Shown: positions 48,368 through 56,594 of the stretch, one piece after another | How the letters are laid out: the number at the start of each line of letters is the position of its first letter | Numbering within the stretch: position 1 is the stretch's first letter | Assembly: GCA_020249925.1 (NCBI GenBank) | Contig: JADCER010000001.1 | Coordinates: 207,953-271,952, forward strand | DNA: 64,000 nt | Direction of reading: 5' to 3' | DNA from: Roseomonas sp. | GTDB taxonomy: Bacteria; Pseudomonadota; Alphaproteobacteria; Acetobacterales; Acetobacteraceae | The notes under the pieces: model-generated | What the model was told of the DNA's origin: nothing | The model's database searches: none | The model's input: only the letters and a program-made list of their open reading frames with translations | Made by a program: the position numbers and the translations under genes

Positions 48368-49105
48368 ATGCGCCTTCTGGTTGCCAATGCGAATACTACC
48401 GAAGCCATTACCGATACCTGCGCCACGGTGGCGCGTGCCGCCGCCGCGCCGGGCACCGAGATCATCGGCGCCACGCCGCGCTTCGGCCCATCGGTGATCG
48501 CAACCCGCGTGGAAAACGTCATCGCCGGGCATGCGCTGTTGGAGGTTTTGGCCGAGCATGCCGGCAAGGTTGATGCGGTTTTGCTCGCGGTTAGCTTCGA
48601 TACCGCCTTGGATGCGGCGCGGCAGATGATGCCCTGCCCGGTGCTTGGCATGACGGAAGCGGCGGCGCTGACCGCCTGCATGATGGGCGGGCGCTTTGGC
48701 CTGATCACCTTCGGCAATGTGGAACCCTACCGCGAATTGATCGCGCGCCACGGTCTTGCCGCGCGGCTGGCGGCTTTGGCCGGGCTGGATGCGACCCCGC
48801 CCGAGGCGCTGGCCAATCCCGAAGGGGTCGCGGAAAAGCTCCGCATCGCGGTGGAAGGGCTCGCGGCACAGGGCGCTGATTCGGTGGTACTGGCCGGCGC
48901 GGCCATGGCGGGCTTTGACCAGCGCCTAGCCGGGCGGGCGGCCTTGCCCCTGTTTGATGGTATTCGTTGCGGCGTGAAGCTTGCGGAAGCGCTGGTGGCC
49001 TTGAACCCGCCCAGGGCGCAGAGCGGTTCCTATGCCCCTCCGCAGGGGCGCATCAGCCAGGGGCTTGCGCCCAGCCTCTCAGCGCGCCTGCTGGGCGGGC
49101 AGTAG
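48368..49105 (+). CDS. Aspartate/glutamate/hydantoin racemase family protein lacking the catalytic cysteines
   Basis: Two-domain racemase fold, 245 residues; MRLLVANANTT matches the family's N-P/A-N-T opening. Hydantoin and Asp/Glu racemases use two Cys. Here the first site reads LLAVSFDTAL (74-80, Val75-Ser76) and the second LAGAAMAG (175-182), with no Cys at either. The four Cys present (C18, C90, C104 and one near 205) are elsewhere. The protein is probably not a two-base racemase; arylmalonate-decarboxylase-like or isomerase chemistry, or loss of function, are alternatives. The last 30 or so residues are an Ala/Gly/Pro-rich tail. Confidence 0.8.
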   Translation: MRLLVANANTTEAITDTCATVARAAAAPGTEIIGATPRFGPSVIATRVENVIAGHALLEVLAEHAGKVDAVLLAVSFDTALDAARQMMPCPVLGMTEAAALTACMMGGRFGLITFGNVEPYRELIARHGLAARLAALAGLDATPPEALANPEGVAEKLRIAVEGLAAQGADSVVLAGAAMAGFDQRLAGRAALPLFDGIRCGVKLAEALVALNPPRAQSGSYAPPQGRISQGLAPSLSARLLGGQ

Positions 49106-49121
49106 CGCCGCGCAACGGAAT

Positions 49122-49628
49122 TTATTGACGGTTCAAGCGCGCCGGGTTGTTCATGCCGCCCGTGGCGTCATCACCGAGGCTTGGCCGGCCGATATTGCCG
49201 AATAGCGCCTGCATCAGGTTCCGCTCGGTCCCCGGCACGGGGGTTTCGCGCGATACCATGCCGACATCCCGCCCATCCTCGGGCCGCAATTGCCGGATAT
49301 CCTGCACCACACCGCGGCGATCAAAGCTGATCGCCACCACGACCCGGTCGCGCAATTCCAGGTAACGCCCGGGCATGAGCTGCGTATGGCCACTGATGTA
49401 GAACCAATTTTCCTCATCAAAGGTGCCGCGCGCTGTCGGCGGGCCCAGCAGCGCCAGCACATCCCCGCGGGTCTGCACCCCTTTGGTGATTTGGCTAAGC
49501 CTTTCCGAATCAACACGATTGCCGCGCGGCACCGGGGGCGGGGCCAGTCTTTCGCAGGCGCCCAATGCCAGCGCGGCAAGCAATATCAACGCGCTCATGC
49601 GGCGCTTGGCGCGCAATTCTTCAGCCAT
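49122..49628 (-). CDS. bamE: Outer membrane protein assembly factor BamE (SmpA/OmlA)
   Basis: Small outer-membrane lipoprotein of the BAM complex, 168 residues from ATG 49628. The lipobox is LALGAC (C25 as the lipid site). The BamE domain starts near residue 40 with the ITKGVQTRGDVLALLGPPT motif (about 45-63) and NWFYISGHT. An alternative start at 49598 would leave a 15-residue signal; 49661 adds 11 residues. The C-terminal tail after RPEDGRDV is longer than in E. coli. Divergent from the cytochrome c chaperone gene, as in related genomes. Confidence 0.9.
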   Translation of the reverse strand: MAEELRAKRRMSALILLAALALGACERLAPPPVPRGNRVDSERLSQITKGVQTRGDVLALLGPPTARGTFDEENWFYISGHTQLMPGRYLELRDRVVVAISFDRRGVVQDIRQLRPEDGRDVGMVSRETPVPGTERNLMQALFGNIGRPSLGDDATGGMNNPARLNRQ

Positions 49629-49760
49629 GTCGCGGTTCCCAGCCCAAGACGCCCTGTTCAAGATTGACCATTCGCCGCTCCGGACCCATGTCCATGGTCT
49701 TCGATAGACAGGCTAAGCCTTTGGGGTCAACCGCTAGCTTCCGGCTTTGGAAAAGGATCA

Positions 49761-50315
49761 ATGGGTCTACTCAGCGCCTTGCGCCGCCCGCCGCATGAAA
49801 GAGCGGGCTTCACCCTATACGGCGCCGCGGTTGCTGCCGCGCGCGCCCCCTATTTCTACGCCGATCTTGGCGTGCGCGATTCGGTGGAAGGGCGGCTTGA
49901 TCTGATCCATCTGCACGCCGCGCTGCTGGTGCGCCGCCTGAGGCGCGATGCCGATCAACGCGGCCCCGCCTTGGCCCAGGCCGTATTTGACGCCATGTTT
50001 TCCGATATGGATGTCAATCTGCGCGAAATGGGCGTGAGTGATCTGGTGGTCGGCAAGCGCGTGCGTGGGCTTTGGGAAGCCTTTCACGGCCGCGCCACGG
50101 CCTATGAAACGGCGCTGGATGAGGCAGACCAGGCGGCCATGGCCGACGCACTGGCCCGCAATGTCTGGCGGCAGGAAGAAGCCGGTCCCGCCGCGCTGCG
50201 CCTGGCACGTATTGCCTTTGCCCAGGCGGATTACCTGCAAACCCAGGATTTCGCCCGGCTTCTGGCCGGGGAGGCGCAGTTTCTGGCGCCGGAAGCCATT
50301 GGTGATGCTGCCTGA
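49761..50315 (+). CDS. Ubiquinol-cytochrome c chaperone (CBP3/UPB1 family)
   Basis: Assembly factor for the cytochrome bc1 complex, 184 residues, about the length of bacterial members. The family core is ARAPYFYADLGVRDSVEGR (about 28-46), HLHAALLVRRLR (about 51-62) and DMDVNLREMGVSDLVVGKRV (about 78-97). Start at ATG 49761. It overlaps the next gene (yceD) by 11 bases, so the two are translated together. Confidence 0.9.
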   Translation: MGLLSALRRPPHERAGFTLYGAAVAAARAPYFYADLGVRDSVEGRLDLIHLHAALLVRRLRRDADQRGPALAQAVFDAMFSDMDVNLREMGVSDLVVGKRVRGLWEAFHGRATAYETALDEADQAAMADALARNVWRQEEAGPAALRLARIAFAQADYLQTQDFARLLAGEAQFLAPEAIGDAA

Positions 50316-50814
50316 ATTCTCTCGCCGCCAGCTTCTGACCGAACCGCCCCAGGCGGGTGTTGCAGAAGTGTTGGAAGCGACACCTGCCGAATGCGCGGCC
50401 CTTGCCAAGCGCTTTGGCATCGAATCCTTGCGCCATTTCAGCGCGCGCTTCACCCGCAAACCCTATCCGGGCGGTGGGCTGCTGCTTGATGGGCGCCTCA
50501 AGGCCGAGGCGGTGCAGCTTTGTGTCGTCAGCCTTGAGCCGGTGACCGAGCATTTGGACAAGCCCTTCACCCTGGTTGTGCTGCCGCCCGAGGCCGCCCC
50601 ATCCGAAGACCCGGACGGGCCGGACGAGATTGAAGCCGACGCCACCGGCCATTTCGATTTGGGCGAGGCCTTGGCCGAGGAATTGTCGTTGTCCCTCAAC
50701 CCCTATCCCCGCGCGGCCGGGGCGCATTTGCCGGAAGGCTTGCAGGAGGGTGATGAGGAAGCACCGCGCAACCCCTTCGCCAAGCTGGCAGCGCTGCGTG
50801 GCGGCAAGGCCTAG
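50305..50814 (+). CDS. YceD/DUF177 family protein
   Basis: A 169-residue protein of the YceD family, linked to 23S rRNA and ribosomal assembly in other bacteria. The start at ATG 50305 lies inside the end of the chaperone gene. The family's EFSR opening and an acidic segment (DPDGPDEIEADATGHFDLGE, about 105-124) are visible. In most Alphaproteobacteria yceD is followed by rpmF or plsX; here it is followed by an AlkA-like gene, so that core neighbourhood has been rearranged. The Cys pair found in some members is absent. Confidence 0.82.
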   Translation: MLPEFSRRQLLTEPPQAGVAEVLEATPAECAALAKRFGIESLRHFSARFTRKPYPGGGLLLDGRLKAEAVQLCVVSLEPVTEHLDKPFTLVVLPPEAAPSEDPDGPDEIEADATGHFDLGEALAEELSLSLNPYPRAAGAHLPEGLQEGDEEAPRNPFAKLAALRGGKA

Positions 50815-50827
50815 CACCGTCGCCGCC

Positions 50828-51469
50828 ATGTTGGCGCCTGATGCGCCCGGCTGGGCGGCAGAGGCGCTGATGGCCTTGGCGGAAATTGACCCTTTGATCG
50901 CCGCCATCCCCGAACGCGCCGGCGTGCTGCCCTGGCGCCGGCGCGAAGCGGGTTTTCCTGGGCTGCTGCGGAGCCTTTGCGGGCAGATGATCTCCAACCA
51001 GGCGGCAAGCGCCATTTGGGGCCGGCTTGCAAGCCTGCCGGGCGCGACCTCGCCCGCTGGGCTGCTGGCGCTGAGCGATGAGGCCTTGCGCCAGGCTGGG
51101 TTATCGCGGCCGAAGCTGCTTCACGCGCGCGCCCTGGCGGAGGCTTTTGCGGATGGGCAGCTTTCGGCGGAAGACTTGGCCGCCTTGCCGGATGAGGCAG
51201 CCATCGCCGCCATTGCTGCCATCCCAGGCTTCGGCCCCTGGACGGCGGAGGTGCATTTGCTGTTCGGCCTGGATCGGCCGGATATCTTCCCCTCGGGCGA
51301 TCTGGCGCTGGCGGCATCGCTTACGGCGCTGCGCGGCTTGCCGGCGCGGCCAAGCCCGAAGGCATTGGCGGTAATCGCCCATGGCTGGCGGCCCTGGCGG
51401 TCCATGGCGGCGCGGCTGCTATGGCATCATTGGCGCCATGTGACGGGGCGCCCGGCGGGGGAAGGGTAG
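50828..51469 (+). CDS. HhH-GPD DNA glycosylase, AlkA-like no. 2
   Basis: Second alkyl-base DNA glycosylase of the window, 213 residues from ATG 50828. The HhH motif IPGFGPWTAEVHLL (about 134-147) is followed by the catalytic Asp in FPSGDLALAAS (about 154-164). SLCGQMISNQAASAIWGRL (about 48-66) is the family's Q-rich helix. The ORF extends upstream to 50576 in this frame but would cover yceD. It follows yceD by 13 bases. It shares the fold but little detail with the gene at 37832, so the two are distant paralogs. Confidence 0.85.
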   Translation: MLAPDAPGWAAEALMALAEIDPLIAAIPERAGVLPWRRREAGFPGLLRSLCGQMISNQAASAIWGRLASLPGATSPAGLLALSDEALRQAGLSRPKLLHARALAEAFADGQLSAEDLAALPDEAAIAAIAAIPGFGPWTAEVHLLFGLDRPDIFPSGDLALAASLTALRGLPARPSPKALAVIAHGWRPWRSMAARLLWHHWRHVTGRPAGEG

Positions 51470-51479
51470 GGGGCGCGCT

Positions 51480-52466
51480 TCAATCCGCCGTGGCGCCGGC
51501 ATCCCTGACAATCTCAGCCCAGATCGGCATTTCCGCCTGAACGAAGCGGCCGAATTCTTCCGGGCTTTCACTTGGCAGGGCTTGCAGCCCTTCCTGGGCG
51601 AAGCGCGCCTGCACGGCTTGCTGCGCCAGCACGGCGCGAAAGGCATTGAACAGCCGGTCGCGAATGGGGTTGGGCAAGCGCGCTGCCGTCCAAACGCCCC
51701 ACCAGCCGGTGATATCCAGCGCGGGCAGCCCCGCCGCTTCACTGCCTGGCACTTCGGGAATGACCGGTGAGGGCAAGCGCGTGCTGAGCGAGAGCGCCTT
51801 CAACGTGCTAGCGCGGATTTGCGGTAAGGCGACAGGCGGTGTGCCGACCAGGATTTGCACATCCCCGGCCAATACCGCTTGCAGCGAAGGCGCCCCGCCG
51901 CGGAAGGGGACATGCGTGATGTCCTGCCCCGTTACCTTGGCAAGCTTGGCGCCCACCAGATGGCTTGGCGTGCCGATGCCAGGGGTGGCGTAATTCCAGC
52001 GCCCCGGTTGCGCGCGCATCCGTGCCGCAAGATCAGCGAGGTTATTGATCCCGGAATCGGCCCGCACGGCGATAATGAGCGGCAGGTCACTGACGCGCGT
52101 GATCGGCGTGAAATCATTGATCGGATCAAAGGGCAGGCGACGATACATGGCGGGGTTCACCGCATGGGTGAAATTGCCGCCGAGGAGAATAGTGTAGCCA
52201 TCTGCGTCGCTCCGCGCGACATGCTCAGCGGCGATATTGGAACCGGCACCGGGGCGATTATCCACAATGATGGTGGCACCGCCCAATTCACGCGCCAAGG
52301 GTTCGCTGAGCGTCCGCGCGAGGAAATCGCCGGAACCACCTGGTGGGAAGCCGACGACAAGCCGGATCGGCCGGCCCATGGGCCAGGGGGCGCCAGATTG
52401 CGCCGTCGCTTGCCCGGACGCGGCGAGTGCTACGGGTGCGGCGAGGAGGGTTCGGCGGTCGAGCAT
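51480..52466 (-). CDS. Bug/TctC-family substrate receptor (no. 6)
   Basis: Periplasmic receptor, 328 residues; start ATG 52466 with GGGAGA upstream, leader LDRRTLLAAPVALAASGQATAQ. It has GFPPGGSGDFLART (about 43-56) and HVPFRG, followed by AGDVQILVGT. The longer ORF to 52598 adds 44 residues of unlike composition and is rejected. It stands as a single minus-strand gene, convergent with AlkA-like no. 2 and divergent from the lipoprotein gene. Confidence 0.88.
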   Translation of the reverse strand: MLDRRTLLAAPVALAASGQATAQSGAPWPMGRPIRLVVGFPPGGSGDFLARTLSEPLARELGGATIIVDNRPGAGSNIAAEHVARSDADGYTILLGGNFTHAVNPAMYRRLPFDPINDFTPITRVSDLPLIIAVRADSGINNLADLAARMRAQPGRWNYATPGIGTPSHLVGAKLAKVTGQDITHVPFRGGAPSLQAVLAGDVQILVGTPPVALPQIRASTLKALSLSTRLPSPVIPEVPGSEAAGLPALDITGWWGVWTAARLPNPIRDRLFNAFRAVLAQQAVQARFAQEGLQALPSESPEEFGRFVQAEMPIWAEIVRDAGATAD

Positions 52467-52628
52467 GGGTTTCTCCCGGTGGCGTTTTGCTGGGTTTTGA
52501 AGTGATTTGCCCAGCAGCAGACTGGCAGGCTGACGCGGCATGATCAATCGGGCACCCTGCAGCGTATCGGGCATTGCGAGGCGATGAAATAGTTGCAAAG
52601 GTGATCGAAACTATTGAGGAGACACCCA

Positions 52629-53231
52629 ATGAAGCGTTTTTGCCACCTGTCATTTTTGCTTCTTGCCATGGCAAGCTTATCGGCTTGCGCAACCGTCACC
52701 AGCGGCACGGACCATACCTTGCTTGTGGAAACGGACCCCGCAGGCGCTACCTGCGGGCTGCAGCGCAACGGTGCAGGTATCGGCGCAGTCAATCCGACAC
52801 CTGGCGCCGTGCGTATCAGCAAATCGCGCCACGACATCATGGTGAATTGCGAAAAGGCGGATCATGAGGCGACCAGCCGCACCGTGACTGCCGGGTTCCA
52901 GGCCATGACACTCGGCAATGTCTTGATTGGTGGTGTCATCGGTTTGGCCGCCGACCTTGCCTCTGGCGCCGCCATCACCTACCCGGACTCTGTGAAGGTC
53001 GTTCTCTGGCCGCGCAGCTTTCCAACCGCAGCGGCGCGTGATGCGTTTTTTGAGGGGCGCCTGGCAGATACCCGCGCGGATTTCGCCACGCGGATCCAAA
53101 ACGCCGAAGGTGCCTGCGGCGGCAGCACAGACCAAAGCTGCCTGCAACGCGTTCGCGACTTACGCCTTCAGGAACAGGAGGAAATCCGCCGCATTGAGGA
53201 GCGTCGTACGACAATCCCCATTCGGACCTGA
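52629..53231 (+). CDS. Predicted lipoprotein with PEGA-like region, function unknown
   Basis: A 200-residue lipoprotein with lipobox LSAC (C20 as lipid site) after a 19-residue leader. The mature part opens with TLLVETDPAGATC, which resembles a PEGA-type beta segment, followed by a Gly/Ala-rich hydrophobic stretch around residues 95-120 (GNVLIGGVIGLAADLASGA) and a charged helical C-terminus (LQEQEEIRRIEERR). GAGGAG precedes the ATG at 52629. No enzymatic motif is visible. It is a single gene; a long stem-loop and the repeat copy B follow downstream. Confidence 0.7.
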   Translation: MKRFCHLSFLLLAMASLSACATVTSGTDHTLLVETDPAGATCGLQRNGAGIGAVNPTPGAVRISKSRHDIMVNCEKADHEATSRTVTAGFQAMTLGNVLIGGVIGLAADLASGAAITYPDSVKVVLWPRSFPTAAARDAFFEGRLADTRADFATRIQNAEGACGGSTDQSCLQRVRDLRLQEQEEIRRIEERRTTIPIRT

Positions 53232-53312
53232 AAGCGGTGCGGAGGAATTGGGCCGCGTCCGCCTATTCCGAAGCACTCCCACCCTGATTGCGCGGGCACC
53301 GCCCGCACCGGG

Positions 53313-53341
53313 TCCCCTTTCGACAAACTGTGGAAAGGGGA
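53313..53341 (+). promoter_or_regulatory. Stem-loop downstream of the lipoprotein gene
   Basis: TCCCCTTT (53313-53320) pairs with AAAGGGGA (53334-53341) around a 13-base loop, about 80 bases after the lipoprotein stop. No T-run follows, so termination is uncertain; it may protect the mRNA 3' end. Confidence 0.4.
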
Positions 53342-53391
53342 TCAACCCAAGGCCCGGCTATTTCTTGCACGACGATCCTTGGATTTGCCCC

Positions 53392-53494
53392 AGAGCAGAT
53401 CGCGTTCAGATGGAATCATCTGAACGCGTGAAGATGCTCGAAAAACAGAGATCTAGAGCGGGTTGCGTGAACTCATGTGAACGCAACATGCTCT
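53392..53494 (+). repeat. Two-hairpin dispersed repeat, copy B
   Basis: Same element as 40361-40462 (inverted). Here the first hairpin has an 11-bp perfect stem (CGCGTTCAGAT with ATCTGAACGCG) closed outside by GAGCA and TGCTC. The second is bounded by TAGAGC and GCTCTA and closed by TTGCGT and ACGCAA. The element ends with AGAGCA and TGCTCT as 6-bp terminal inverted repeats. It lies between the convergent lipoprotein and Bug no. 7 genes. Confidence 0.85.
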
Positions 53495-53524
53495 AGATGG
53501 GGGTCGATAAAAACATATATCCCC

Positions 53525-54487
53525 TCAATCAACGCGGATATTCCCGTCGCGGATCACGCGCGCCCATCTTTCGCGATCGGTTGCGATGAAATCGCGAAAG
53601 GCCTCCTGGCTCATTGGCGCGGGTTCAGTGCCCTGCGCCACCAGCCGCGCGCGGAAGGCTTCGCGGGCGAGTGACGCATTCACTTCCCGATGCAGCCGAT
53701 CAACAATTGCGGCGGGCGTGCCAGCAGGCGCCATCAGCCCGTAAAAGCCAATGCCCTCATAGCCGGCAACTCCGGCCTCGGCGATGCTCGGCACATCCGG
53801 CAAGGCGGGATCACGCCGCGCGGTGGTGACTGCGATGGCGCGCACGCGCCCGCCCTGGATATGGGGCAGGGCGGTTGGCATCGTGTCGAACATCATGGAA
53901 AGCCGCCCGCCGATCGTATCCACCATGGCGGGGCCGGTGCCGCGATAGGGCACATGGGTAATGTCCACCCCGGTCATTTGCTTCAGCAATTCCATGAACA
54001 AATGCTGCGCGCTGCCCGTGCCGCTTGACCCGTAATTCAATTCACCTGGTTTGGCCCGCGCCATCGCCAGCAATTCACCCAAATTGCGCGCCGGCACGGA
54101 TGGATGCACGACCAGAACGGAAGCCACCGTGGAGATCATGCCAATCGGCACCAGATCACGCGCAGGATCATAGGCAAGGCGCAGCAGTGCAGGATTGATT
54201 GCAAGCGGGCCGGTGGAGCCCATCAGCAGCGTATAGCCATCAGGGGCGCTTCGCACCACCGCTTCCGTGCCGACCGCCCCCCCCGCGCCGGTGCGATTTT
54301 CCACCACCACAGATTGCCTGAGCGCTGGCGTGAGTTCCTCGGCCATATTGCGCGCCAGCACATCGGCCGCACCGCCTGGCGGGAAGGGAGAGATCAGCCG
54401 AATGCTGCGTGCGGGCCAGGCTTCCTGCGCGGAAGCAATGGCTGGAAAGGCAAGAAGCCCGGCAAGGGCAGCGCGTCTTGTTGTCAT
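53525..54487 (-). CDS. Bug/TctC-family substrate receptor (no. 7)
   Basis: Periplasmic receptor, 320 residues; start ATG 54487 with AAGGA upstream, leader TTRRAALAGLLAFPAIASAQ. It has PFPPGGAADVLARN (about 33-46) and HVPYRG, followed by GGRLSMMFDT. It is divergent from the OYE-family gene at 54599, with 111 bases between. No other transporter gene is adjacent. Its ends and leader are closest in style to Bug no. 2, but the two are clearly distinct proteins. Confidence 0.88.
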   Translation of the reverse strand: MTTRRAALAGLLAFPAIASAQEAWPARSIRLISPFPPGGAADVLARNMAEELTPALRQSVVVENRTGAGGAVGTEAVVRSAPDGYTLLMGSTGPLAINPALLRLAYDPARDLVPIGMISTVASVLVVHPSVPARNLGELLAMARAKPGELNYGSSGTGSAQHLFMELLKQMTGVDITHVPYRGTGPAMVDTIGGRLSMMFDTMPTALPHIQGGRVRAIAVTTARRDPALPDVPSIAEAGVAGYEGIGFYGLMAPAGTPAAIVDRLHREVNASLAREAFRARLVAQGTEPAPMSQEAFRDFIATDRERWARVIRDGNIRVD

Positions 54488-54598
54488 GGAAGGATCCTTC
54501 TTTGGGCGTCCAGCCAGGGCACGGGCGATCCAGCAAGGCTTGACGACCGGCATTGAGGGTCCAGACTAGCTTCGAAATTCTTCTCAAGGAAGCCCAGC

Positions 54599-55768
54599 AT
54601 GTCCATGCCCCTGCTTTTCACGCCCATCACGTTACGGTCCGTGACGCTGCCCAATCGCGTCGCACTTTCGCCGCTTTGCATGTATTCGGCCAAGGATGGG
54701 CTGGCGAATGGTTTTCATTTTTCGCATCTGACAGCGGTGGCGCGGGGCCGTGCGGGGCTGATTTTTACCGAGGCAACCGCAGTCGCGCCGGAAGGGCGCA
54801 TCACCCATGGCTGCTGCGGGCTTTGGAATGACGCGCAGGTGGAAGCCTATCGCCCCATCGTGGATGCGATTATCGGCTTTGGGTCTGTGCCGGCCATTCA
54901 AATCGCCCATGCTGGACGCAAGGCTTCCGTGCAGCCGCCCTGGAAGGGCAGCGCGCCGCTCCGCCCCGAAGATGCCGCCGCGGGTTCGCCGCCTTGGGAG
55001 TGTTTCGGCCCGACGGCGGAACCGGTCGGGCCTGGCTGGCATGCGCCAACCGCGATGACGGAAGCGAAGATTCAGGAAACCGTGCAAGCCTTCGCTGCCG
55101 CAGCGGCGCGCGCGGCCAAGGCAGGGTTCCGCGTGCTCGAGATTCACGGCGCGCATGGGTATCTGATCCAGGCTTTTCTTTCGCCCATCGCGAATAAGCG
55201 CAATGATCGCTATGGCGGTGATCTTGCCGGGCGCATGCGCTTTGCCCTTGAAGTGACGGAGGCGGTGCGCGCGGCCTGGCCTGCTGATCTGCCGCTATTC
55301 TTCCGCCTCTCCGCCGTTGATGGCCCCGCTGAGGGCTGGAGCCTGGATGATTCCGTCGCACTCGCGAAGGAATTGAAGGCGCGTGGCGTGGATGTGGTGG
55401 ATTGTTCGGCGGGTGGGATTTCGGGCGGGCCTGCCTTCCGCGCCAATGACTCAGGCCAACCTTTGCGGAGCCGCGCGGAACGCCCGCCGGGCTTCCAGGT
55501 GCCCTATGCCGAACGCGTGCGGCGTGATGCGGGTGTGGCGACCATGGCGGTTGGTGTGATTATCGCAGGTGATCAGGCAGAGGCGATCTTGCAGGAAGGC
55601 CGCGCTGATCTGATCGCGGTTGGGCGCGAATTGATGTATGATCCCTATTGGACCTTGAAGGCGGCCGAGAGCCTGGGTTGCGATCCGGGGGCGAAGATGT
55701 GGCCCGATAATTATGGCTGGGCCATTCAGCGCCGCGCGGAAATCATGGCGGCGGCGGGGCGGCGCTGA
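54599..55768 (+). CDS. NADH:flavin oxidoreductase, Old Yellow Enzyme family (YqjM-like)
   Basis: FMN-dependent ene-reductase, 389 residues. The thermophilic-like/YqjM subgroup is suggested by the Cys near the flavin (ALSPLCMYSAKDG, C27) and the His pair EIHGAHGYL (H182, H185) for substrate binding. IAHAGRKAS and VGREL near the end complete the barrel. Start at ATG 54599; the preceding sequence CAAGGAAG serves as ribosome site. It is a single gene, probably for reduction of activated alkenes or a dienoyl-type compound. Confidence 0.9.
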   Translation: MSMPLLFTPITLRSVTLPNRVALSPLCMYSAKDGLANGFHFSHLTAVARGRAGLIFTEATAVAPEGRITHGCCGLWNDAQVEAYRPIVDAIIGFGSVPAIQIAHAGRKASVQPPWKGSAPLRPEDAAAGSPPWECFGPTAEPVGPGWHAPTAMTEAKIQETVQAFAAAAARAAKAGFRVLEIHGAHGYLIQAFLSPIANKRNDRYGGDLAGRMRFALEVTEAVRAAWPADLPLFFRLSAVDGPAEGWSLDDSVALAKELKARGVDVVDCSAGGISGGPAFRANDSGQPLRSRAERPPGFQVPYAERVRRDAGVATMAVGVIIAGDQAEAILQEGRADLIAVGRELMYDPYWTLKAAESLGCDPGAKMWPDNYGWAIQRRAEIMAAAGRR

Positions 55769-55997
55769 CATCAACTGCGTTTCGTTTTTCGGCTGCAATG
55801 GCGGTGAGAGTGCTGCAATGCTGCGTCATGAACAGTCCCAGCTTTGTCCTCGGCTGTCTTGCCCAGCATGGCGCCGTTCGTCCGAACCGCTGTTCGCGCG
55901 CATCACCGTTGGCATGACTGATATCGCGGGTGATCTGCGCAAGTGGGGCCCCGCCTGATCCTGCGGGACGCGGTACTGCCTGCGAAGTAGGAAGCCT
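55769..55997. other. Non-coding or degenerate stretch after the OYE gene
   Basis: All short frames here are interrupted and none matches a family I recognise. It leads directly into the recombinase remnant at 55998, so it may be further decayed mobile-element sequence. No promoter or terminator is clear. Confidence 0.4.
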
Positions 55998-56336
55998 TTG
56001 CATTGGCAACCGCGCAATGGTCGGGCGAAGACTCTGCCGCCTGAGGATGCCGGGCATCATGTCAGCCTTGGCCCGGACCGGCATCTGCTGCGCGCCATCT
56101 CGCTGGGCTGGAAGTGGCGATGCCAGGTGGAGAAGGCGAGATGGCACACCCCCAAGGATATCGCCGCCAGGGAGGAGATCTCCGAACCATAATTGGGCTG
56201 GATGACCCGGCTGGCCCATCTGGCGCCGGAGGTTGTGGAGTCGCTGGCGGGGAAGTGCCGCCCGCCGACTATTTCGATCAATGAAATGCTGCGAGCGCAG
56301 AAGTTGCATTGTGCGGAGCGGCTGGGGGGTGTTTGA
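55998..56336 (+). pseudogene. C-terminal remnant of a serine-recombinase-like protein, interrupted by a stop
   Basis: One frame reads through 55998-56336 with a single internal TAA at 56190-56192. The pieces match, from memory, the C-terminal region of large serine recombinases of Alphaproteobacteria: a RAISLGWKWR basic helix, a DIAAREEISEP helix-turn-helix, then after the stop LGWMTRLAHLAPEVVESL and PPTISINEMLRAQKL. Where the nonsense codon falls, the family usually has a Tyr (SxxYV), so a single TAT/TAC to TAA change explains it. The catalytic N-terminal domain is missing. It is a scar of a mobile element at the left edge of the TRAP 3 region. Confidence 0.7.
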
Positions 56337-56594
56337 TTAGCATAGGCTCATTTACATGCGCTGCATTATCGGACGAATATTGACTGTTTCAACGCCTGTC
56401 TCTCGGTACAGTTCGAGCAAACACGCAAGTCAGGCCATTCCGGCGGGCGGCATGCACGAAGTGGCTGCGCTTTCCCGCATGTAAAGTGGCGCAAAGACCA
56501 ATACGAAGATTGCTATTGACAAGCGATGTCGAACTGCAAGGGCCTTGCTTCCATACGGTTAGATTAAGAAAAAGCAACCGTCAGGAGGAAACCG

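Noticed and set aside
56516-56521. TTGACA as a -35 box for TRAP 3
   Set aside because: No convincing -10 hexamer lies 16-18 bases downstream, so a promoter cannot be supported.
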